From the NCBI GenBank assembly GCA_963971305.1, contig OZ020317.1:13410001-13474000 (forward strand): DNA of 64,000 bases, read 5' to 3'. Positions 56,871-64,000 of this stretch are shown piece by piece (positions within the stretch are counted from its first letter, which is position 1; every line of letters begins with the position of its first letter). Made by a program: the position numbers and the translations under genes. The notes beneath the pieces were generated by a model, which was not told the DNA's origin, searched no databases, and saw nothing but the letters and a program-made list of their open reading frames with translations. The stretch comes from Arcuatula senhousia. Lineage: Eukaryota; Mollusca; Bivalvia; Mytilida; Mytilidae.

Positions 56871-59340
56871 GTCGAAACGCCAGAAAAGTGATCAAGCTAG
56901 TCTGCAGTCTTTCGGCTTCAAAATAATTCGTCAAGAGAAAAACAAGGAAGGAAATGATGCTGGTGAAGTTTCAGAGGCTTCAAACACACCAAAAGAGATA
57001 GAAATGTCAGGAACTATTCGAGCTCGTTCTGAGAATAAACTACAGGAGGACGAACCTACATGTTCAACATCTGCTGAGATGACATCATTGTCAGACAGTG
57101 ACCCTGTTAAATTCAATAAACGCTCTCTATCGGACGAGGAAAGACTCAAACTAATCAAGACTAAATGGGTACCACCAACAAGTTCTTATACATTTCCCAA
57201 AAACAACCAGAGTCGTCGGTACAAAACATCATGGGAAAATGATTTTCCCTGGCTCCGATATTCACCTTCACTGGATGGCGCTTTCTGCTCTATTTGTATA
57301 GCATTTCAGGACCAGCCTAGTGAAAATCCGCGTTACGCAGAATTTGTAACAGAACCATACAGAGATTGGAAAAATGCATTAGGTGTGGAAAGAGGACGCC
57401 TTTCACTTCACACAAATAGTGAACGCCATCAAAAATCTCTTGAAAGAAAGAACCTTCTACTTTTAGTCTCGGATCAAACTAAACCTTCCATTGTTCAGTC
57501 TCTAAGTAAAGCTTATAGTGACAAAGTCGAAAAGAAAAGGACAAGCCTTTTATCCCTCATAGACGTGATTATAACTTTAGGCAAACGTAACATAGCATTT
57601 CGAGGGACCTGGAACAAGGAAATTTCAGAAGAGGATGGAAATTTTATGTTCTTTGTTAATTGGAAATCTAGTTTCGACTCGGTGTTAAAGGAACATATAG
57701 AACAGAAGAGCTCTTATGGAAAATACTTGTCACCTTTGGCCCAAAATGAATTCATTCAATGTTGTGAACTAGAAATTAGGTCTCAAATCGTTAGTAGATG
57801 TAATCAGTCTGATTTTTTCAGCGTCATGGCAGACGAATGTGCTGACTGCTCCAACCAAGCTCAACTCTCAATTTGTGTTCGTTATTGTTATACAGAAAAC
57901 GATACATGCTATGTGACGGAGGATTTCTGCGGATTTGTAGAACTTGTAAAAACAGACGCCCAGACAATATCAACAAGCATTCTTAGTAAACTTCGTGAAT
58001 GGGGATTTGATCTGACACGCCTAAGAGGCCAAGGCTATGATGGATGCTCGACGATGTCCGGGGAGGTATCCGGTGTAAAAACAAGGATCATGGAAGAAAT
58101 TCCGCAGGCAAAATATTTTGTGCATTGTAGGTCTCACTGTCTTAATCTTGTCGTCGTTAACAGTTGCCAGTCAGTCGTAGTTGTCAGAAACTTCATGGCA
58201 ATTTTGGGTAAAATTACTTGGTTTATCAGTGCATCCAGCAAACGCAAAAATATGATGAAGTCTATAATGAAAGATGCAGTGCAAGTCGATGTTACATTTG
58301 ATTTGATTTATGATCAAGAAGAAGGACTATTTAGTCAAGGAAAACGACTGCTGCCCACCTTAGCAGAAACTCGATGGACATCACGAACTGACACTTTAAC
58401 CTGGTTACTAAAACACTATAACAAGGTTTTAGACATACTGGACGAAATTCAAAACCAAACAGTAGGAAGTTCGGATGCGACGTCGTACAAAATGACTTTA
58501 CTTAGTTTTGAGATATTAGTAGTTGCAGTCATAACTCAGTTCCTACTTGGCTACTTGAGACCTTTGTCAATTGGATTGCAGTCTGAAAGTTGTGATTTAG
58601 TTGAAGCACATGTTCAGGCACGAGCTTTGTGTGATTCGTTTTTAGACCTACGGGAAAATGCAGAGAATACATTTAAAAGTCTCTTTACAAGAGCATGCAA
58701 AATTGCTGAAGATAACGAAATAACGATTAGCAAGCCTAGAACATCGGGACGTCAACGTCATAGGGCAAACGCTGAAGCTGTATCCGTGGAACAACATTTT
58801 AGAATTAACATTTTTATACCGCTTATTGATCACATCATCAAACATTTAAACGACAGGTTTCCAGACAGCATTAAGTCAATGCTCTATGGTTTTTATCTCT
58901 TACCATGTAACTTTCCAAAACTGACCGATGAAATTATAGCATCTATCGTTGATGAGTACAGAAACGATATTCCATATCCCGATGATTTGCCTCAGGAGAT
59001 CCACAGGTGGAAAACTTTATCGTCAATTAAAGGTGTAGGACCTAAATGTACCCTAGAAGAAATGCTGAAGCACACTCAGTTTTACCCAAACATTAACCGA
59101 ATTTTTCTTCTTTTGTTGGCATTGCCTGTTGGGTCTTGCAGCTGTGAAAGGTCGTTTTCAGCGCTGAGACGTTTGAAAACCTGGAACAGGTCTACAATGA
59201 CGGAGACCCGCTTATGTGGTTTAGCAATGCTACATATCCATAGAGATGACAATGTAGGGAAAATAGATCCCATGGAAGTGTTAAAAAGATGGGACTCGTC
59301 AGGGCATAGGAAAATTGCTTTAGCATTTGAAAAAGAATAA
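56871..59340 (+). CDS. hAT transposase (TTF-type finger, DUF4371, hAT dimerisation)
   Basis: Main coding exon. From the internal ATG at 57004 it encodes 778 residues. With the predicted spliced start it is 823 and opens MSKRQKSDQASLQSFGFK, a typical hAT/ZMYM-type N-terminus. Positions from ATG 57004: TTF/BED-like zinc finger with C95, C98, H136, H142; first catalytic Asp in MADECAD (D277); second in GQGYDGCSTMSG (D346); the C/H motif HCRSHCLNL (about 374-382); TRW at 456-458; catalytic Glu in SCSCERSFSALRRLKTWNRS (E715) within the C-terminal dimerisation domain. It would cut and paste its own element through the CAGGG ends. No stop or frameshift is seen and all three acidic residues are present. 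AATAAA overlaps the stop codon. A domesticated ZMYM1/THAP12-like gene is possible, but intact element ends favour a transposon. Confidence 0.9.
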
Positions 59341-59854
59341 AAGAATTTTCTTATTAAAAAACTTCGATGTTCCTTATTAAGCCTTATCTTAAAAATTGAG
59401 AGGATTAAAATTGTTGCTTTTCCGTCCTCCTATTCGAATTCTCAAGTAAATGAAAAAAAAATATTTACTCAAATATCTTATTTTTTAAAAATGTCATGAA
59501 ACTTTCTACTGGCTCAATACAGCAAACATACATATGCACCAACTTCCAGAAAATTAAAGTGCTTATTTCGTCAGTTTAATAAACTGTGCTATTTATTTTT
59601 TTAAATTAACTAAATAAACCACCTTTTCTGTGTACATCTACGTTAAATAATATCAAACCCAAGACCGTAATTTTTATATAGTGTCCCAGTAAACAAAATT
59701 TAGAGTTTTATACATTAAACCTCCACCATGAAAACCAATGAAACCCCCCCAGGATTTGCCAGATAGCAGGATTTTGCACAAAAAAGTGCTCAGCTTCTGG
59801 GGGGCTGGGCGCCCCCCAGACCCCCGCCATTACTGCCTCCTCTTAATACAAATG

Positions 59855-59869
59855 CAATTTACGGCCCTG
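59855..59869 (-). repeat. hAT right terminal inverted repeat
   Basis: Reverse complement reads CAGGGCCGTAAATTG; CTGAC follows. Confidence 0.9.
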
Positions 59870-60062
59870 CTGACTAACTTGAAGATCGATAAAAGCTTTT
59901 AGAAAAAAGGCATAACCTTATAATGCATCCTTGATCTATTTGATAAAAAGGACCATTTTTGTGAAAACAACAAAATTGAAGTTCTGTTCAACCTTTTAAA
60001 GGAAAAAACTCCAGTCAAATCCAGAAATTGTATAAAAAAATCACAGTCCAATGAGGATTAAA
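59870..60062. other. right flank of the hAT element
   Basis: Starts with the CTGAC target copy; no gene. Confidence 0.5.
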
Positions 60063-61079
60063 CAAGAGGCTCCCAGGAGCCTGAATTGCTCACCTGGTCT
60101 TGATGTCAACCCTATGAAGACTTTTGTAGAGCTAAATAAGCTGAACATTTAATCAAGCAATAGCTTTTCTCTTTCAGGAATAGTTTATTGTGTAGGCCAA
60201 AAACGTGCAATATGATATTTTAAGGGTCATCTGAACACTTTGACTCTTTAGAGACTTTTGTAAAGAGCTTAATCGATGAACTGAAAATTTAAGCAAGCAA
60301 CAGCTTTTCTTTATCTGCTATAGTTATCATTATATAAGCAAACAAGAGGCTCCCAGGAGCCTAAATCGCTCACCTGGTCTTGATGTCAACCCTATATTTT
60401 ATAGAGCTAAATGAGCTGAACATTTAAGCAAGCAACAGTTTTTTCTTTATCTACTAAAGTTTTCATTCTATAGGCCAAAAACACGAAAAACCGTTATTTT
60501 AGGGGCCGTAACCCCTATAAGGGTCATCTGACAACTTCAACCCTAAGGAGACTTTTGTAGAGCTTTATGCGCTGAACATTTAAGCAAGCAACAGCTTTTC
60601 TCTATCTGCTATAGTTTTCATTCTAAAGGCCAAAAACATGAAAAAGGTTATTTTAGGGGCCGTAACCCCTATTAAGGGTCATCAGACGACTTCGATCCTA
60701 TGAAAACTTTTGTAGAGCTAAATGAGCTGAACATTTAAGCAAGCAACAGCTTTTCTCTATCTGTTATAGTTTTCTTTCTATAGGCCAAAAACATGAAAAA
60801 AACATTATTTTAGGGGCCGTAACCCCTATAAGGGGTCATCTGACAACTTCAACCCTATGGAGACTTTTGTACAGCTAAATGAGCTGAACATTTAAGCAAG
60901 CAACAGCTTTTCTCTATCTGCAATAGTTTTCATACTATAGGGCAAAAACATGAAAAAACGCTATTTTCACCTTTAAGGGGCTGTAACCCCTATAAGGGGT
61001 CATCTGACAACTTGGACCAAATGGAGACTTTTGTAGAGCTTTTAATGCTGAAGCAGTAGGGTGGCATCAGATTTTATCT
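60063..61079 (-). repeat. repeat B, two overlapping copies
   Basis: The end arm ACAAGAGGCTCCCAGGAGCC occurs at about 60064 and again at about 60345, each followed by CTCACCTGGTCTTGATGTCA. The second copy has about four 155-bp units (TATAGGCCAAAAACATG or variants near 60470, 60625, 60780). It ends at GCAGTAGGGTGGCATCAGAT where other sequence begins. Confidence 0.75.
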
Positions 61080-61200
61080 ACTGTAAACGTACTTATTTTC
61101 GCGTGGTATTTATTTTCACGGATTTCGCGGTCACTTAATTTCCGCGAAAATAAATACCCGTGAAATTAAATACCATATTTTTGGATGAAAATATTGACCT
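61080..61200. repeat. short palindromic repeat with TTTTCGCG words
   Basis: GTGGTATTTATTTTCACGG and CCGCGAAAATAAATACCCG pair across the segment. Inserted within or at the end of repeat B. Possibly a miniature element. Confidence 0.5.
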
Positions 61201-61218
61201 TTGTTTTCATGTAATATA

Positions 61219-61702
61219 CTCTTCAAAAAAAGTTACGCATAGATAGAAAAATGCTCGTAGGTTTAATGCAAATCGAAACAATTTCAAAACATTATTGCCG
61301 AACTGTTCTGCAACCGATTTTCACGTAATAAAATCCAGTAAAAAGAATACAAAATAAAGATTGTTTGATAAATTTAGATCAAAATCCTAACTTCAATGGT
61401 TTTTAAGACATTGTGAGTAGAACACGACTAATGTTTTTCACGGAACATTTTGCATTGGTTTAAACGGGAATTTGAATCGTAAAATGTACACTCGAGTTAT
61501 ACACTTGCAATATCTTAAAAAGCAGCAATGTTACGATTTTACTCAAAATTAAACAAACAATCTCTATTTTGTTTTCTTTTTACTGGATTTTATTTCGTGA
61601 AAATCGGTTGCAGAACAGTTCGGCAATAATGTTTTGAAATTGTTTCGATTTGCATTGAACCTACGGGGAATTTTCTATCTATGCGTAACTTTTTTTGAAG
61701 AG
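61219..61702. mobile_element. 484-bp element with about 150-bp inverted repeats
   Basis: CTCTTCAAAAAAAGTTACGC at left matches the reverse of the right end. Pairing continues through GCAAATCGAAACAATTTCAA, CATTATTGCCGAACTGTTCT, AACCGATTTTCACG and ATAAAATCCAGTAAAAAG to GATTGTTTG. TATA flanks both sides (61215-61218, 61703-61706), compatible with a TA target as in Tc1/mariner. The centre lacks coding sequence. Confidence 0.75.
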
Positions 61703-61901
61703 TATACTTATTGGCTAGAGTGTACTCTCGATGTTGAAAGTAACGGTTCTATGTGAATGCCAAACATCAAAGGGATTGTTATCAAAACTTCTTTGCAATC
61801 GACCCAAGCTAACCTTGATTTAAATTGACATTTTTATTGTACACAACCTTTGACCTTTCCTTCTACACGCTAGAAGTGAATGACCCAAGCTGACCATCCT
61901 T
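61703..61901. other. short non-coding stretch
   Basis: No feature recognised; ends at the 5' hairpin of the next repeat B. Confidence 0.4.
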
Positions 61902-62116
61902 TTTAGCTCACCTGACCCGAAGGGTCATGTGAGCTATTGTCATCACTTGGCGTCCGTCGTCCGTCCGTCGTCCGTAAACTTTTTAAAACGTTAACTCCTC
62001 TGACACCATAAGTCCAATTGCAACCAAACTTGGTATGGTTGTTCATTAGCATTCGGTGCTTAGAACTGATGTGGGGATTTTTGATTCGTCGTAAAACATG
62101 GCCGCCATGGCTAAAT

Positions 62117-62311
62117 ACAAATGACAACAAAGTTCCAGACAATAAATTTTGCTACGCCTGACGCGCGTTTCGTCTATTCAAGACTCATCAGAGGCACTCT
62201 CCCAAAAATATTGAAAATGCCAAACACTGTATGAATATGAAGAGCATAGAACAGTATAACCAAAACTACCAAACTGGGGAACCAAATTATTACTAAGATA
62301 TTCAACCTATA
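62117..62311 (-). repeat. short interspersed repeat inserted in repeat B
   Basis: Contains CTACGCCTGACGCGCGTTTC and GTCTATTCAAGACTCATCAG, words I remember as very common in bivalve sequence. The host words GCCATGGCTAAA and ATAGAACATAGGGG resume on each side. The 60-codon minus frame over it is repeat-derived. Class (SINE or LINE tail) unresolved. Confidence 0.6.
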
Positions 62312-62461
62312 TAATAGAACATAGGGGTAAAATGCAGTTTTTTGAAAATAACTCAAAAACGGCTACAGATATCAAAATTCTGGCTTATGTTAAAAGTGAT
62401 CAGCACCTCAAGATCTACCTACCCTGAAATTTTGAAGAAAATCCAACGACCCATGTAGGAG

Positions 62462-64000
62462 TTATTGCCCTTTTTGTGGATTTTTTGCAAATTATGCACC
62501 TGTTTAGCTCAATATCTTGAAAACTATACTAGATATTAGAGAAATTTAAATTGCATATTGTTAAGCACATCAAGATCTGCAAAATATGTAACAGGGTCAA
62601 CGTTGTAGGACCTTTCCTTTTAGGAGTTATTGCCCTTAGAACGTCAAAATTTAGCATTTTAACAGCATTTCCTCATTACATTGAAAACGTTAACTCCTCT
62701 GACACTTTAAGTCCAAATGGAACCAAACTTGGTATAGTTGTTTATTAGCATTAGGTGTATAGATCTGATGTGGGGATTTTTGATTGGTCGTAAAACGTGG
62801 CCGCTGTGGCTAAAAATAGAACATAGAGGTAAATGGCAGTTTTTTGCAAATAACTCTAAAACGGTGACAGATTTCAAAATTTTGATTTGGAATAAAAGTG
62901 ATCAGCACTTCAAGATCTACCAGCTCTGAAATTTTGAAGAAAATCCAAAAACCCATGTAGGAGTTATTGCCCTTTTTGTGTATTTTTTGCAAATTTTGCA
63001 CCTGTTTAGCTCAATATCTTGAAAACTATACTAGATATTTGAGAAATTTAAATTGCATATTGTTAAGCACATGAAGATCTACAAAATATGTAATAGGGTC
63101 AACGTTGTAGGACCTTTCCTTTTAGGAGTTATTGCCCTTAGAACGTCAAAATTTAGCATTTTAACAGCATTTCCTCATTACATTGAAAACGTTAACTCCT
63201 CTGACACTTTAATTCCAAATGGAACCAAACTTGGTATAGTTGTTTATTAGCATTAGGTGTATAGAACTAATGTGGGGATTTTTGATTGGTCATAAAACAT
63301 GGCCGCTGTGGCTAAAAATAGAACATAGGGGTAAATGGCAGTTTTTTGCAAATAACTCTAAAACGGTGACAGATTTCAAAATTTTGATTTGGAATAAAAG
63401 TGATCAGCACTTCAAGATCTACCAGCTCTGAAATTTTGAAGAAAATCCAAAAACCCATGTAGGAGTTATTGCCCTTTTTGTGTATTTTTTGCAAATTTTG
63501 CACCTGTTTAGCTCAATATCTTGAAAACTATACTAGATATTTGAGAAATTTAAATTGCATATTGTTAAGCACATGAAGATCTACAAAATATGTAATAGGG
63601 TCAACGTTGTAGGACCTTTCCTTTTAGGAGTTATTGCCCTTAGAACGTCAAAATTTAGCATTTTAACAGCATTTCCTCATTACATTGAAAACGTTAACTC
63701 CTCTGACACTTTAATTCCAAATGGAACCAAACTTGGTATAGTTGTTTATTAGCATTAGGTGTATAGAACTAATGTGGGGATTTTTGATTGGTCATAAAAC
63801 ATGGCCGCTGTGGCTAAAAATAGAACATAGGGGTAAATGGCAGTTTTTTGCAAATAACTCTAAAACGGTGACAGATTTCAAAATTTTGATTGGGAACAAA
63901 AGTGATCAGCACCTCAAGATCTACCAGCTCTGAAATTTTGAAGAAAATCCAACAACCCATGTAGGAGTTATTGCACTTTTTGTGGATTTTTTACAAATTT
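62462..64000 (+). repeat. 502-bp tandem array, three units and more
   Basis: GTTATTGCCCTTTTTGTG marks unit starts at 62462, 62964 and 63466, with a slightly different fourth at 63967. Every internal landmark repeats at exactly 502 bp with only scattered substitutions between units, so the amplification is recent. Confidence 0.95.

Larger units (their letters stand above)
55860..59869 (+). mobile_element. complete 4.0 kb hAT transposon
   Basis: Both ends begin CAGGGCCGTAAATTG (15-bp perfect terminal inverted repeats; 17 of 18 if extended). CTGAC lies directly outside each end (55855-55859, 59870-59874), a 5-bp target duplication. Most hAT elements make 8 bp, but hAT groups with 5-6 bp are known. 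ACTGCCTCCT occurs near both ends, in direct orientation. The single gene inside is an uninterrupted transposase. The element has the form expected of an autonomous copy. Confidence 0.85.
61902..64000 (+). repeat. repeat B subtype, continues past window edge
   Basis: 5' hairpin GCTCACCTGACCCGAAGGGT then GGCGTCCGTCGTCCGTCCGT. The body begins AAAACGTTAACTCCTCTGAC and AACCAAACTTGGTATGG, is split by a short interspersed repeat at 62117-62311, and then becomes a 502-bp tandem array. The 3' hairpin is outside the window. Confidence 0.75.

Noticed and set aside
56931..59273. Minus-strand frames across the hAT gene
   Set aside because: Shadows of the transposase reading frame.
62174..62356. 60-codon hydrophobic minus-strand frame
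   Set aside because: Lies in a short interspersed repeat; membrane-like composition comes from T-rich sequence.
1..64000. tRNA, rRNA or snRNA genes
   Set aside because: No A-box/B-box pair, cloverleaf or recognisable rRNA core was found by eye; a tRNA or Rfam scan would settle it.

Overview
This window is animal (eukaryotic) DNA: AT-rich, gene-poor and almost entirely built of layered repeats. There is no operon-like gene packing. The features pointing to a mollusc, most likely a mytilid-type bivalve, are the very frequent ACATGTA word, families resembling bivalve 'pearl'/Helitron-type repeats (unique arms around 150-170 bp tandem cores), a C2H2 zinc-finger gene with TGDKP linkers, and a LINE and an hAT transposase with animal-type architecture. 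The species call is inference from memory and is not proven here.

Layout. 1-10 kb: dispersed-repeat copies, a 2.1 kb candidate DNA transposon with poly-G ends (2386-4517), and a badly broken pseudogene of a widespread uncharacterised animal protein family (about 7.2-9.5 kb) split by two repeat insertions. 10-14 kb: small fold-back elements, a CT-rich minisatellite, and a minus-strand C2H2 zinc-finger gene (12578-13954) with decayed fingers beyond its stop. 14-22 kb: two copies of one element whose 172-bp core is iterated 13 and 5 times, and a 1.6 kb inverted-repeat element made of TTGATGGAA arrays. 22-29 kb: one old repeat copy broken by five later insertions, including a 2.4 kb element with CACTGAG ends, then a clean 861-bp Mutator-like element with a 9-bp target duplication. 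31-35 kb: four head-to-tail members of a GGCCGCC-rich, hairpin-ended family. 35.7-39.4 kb: a nearly full-length but frameshifted LINE. 39.8-48 kb: a 58-bp satellite, several fold-back elements and two nested copies of a 'GACGAC/TACGACCG' family. 49.7-52.9 kb: a three-level nest of repeats. 55.9-59.9 kb: the best-preserved object, a complete hAT transposon with 15-bp terminal inverted repeats, 5-bp target duplications and an uninterrupted transposase. 60-64 kb: more repeats, a 484-bp inverted-repeat element, and a 502-bp tandem array that runs off the window edge.

How it works together: apart from the zinc-finger gene, the coding sequences are those of mobile elements, and two of the three main ones are dead. 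The hAT transposase is the only apparently functional mobile-element protein. The most informative content is the relative chronology given by nested insertions, and the recurring design of several repeat families: a hairpin at each end, a GGCGTCCGTC or CGTCGTC tract beside one hairpin, and a tandemly iterated body.
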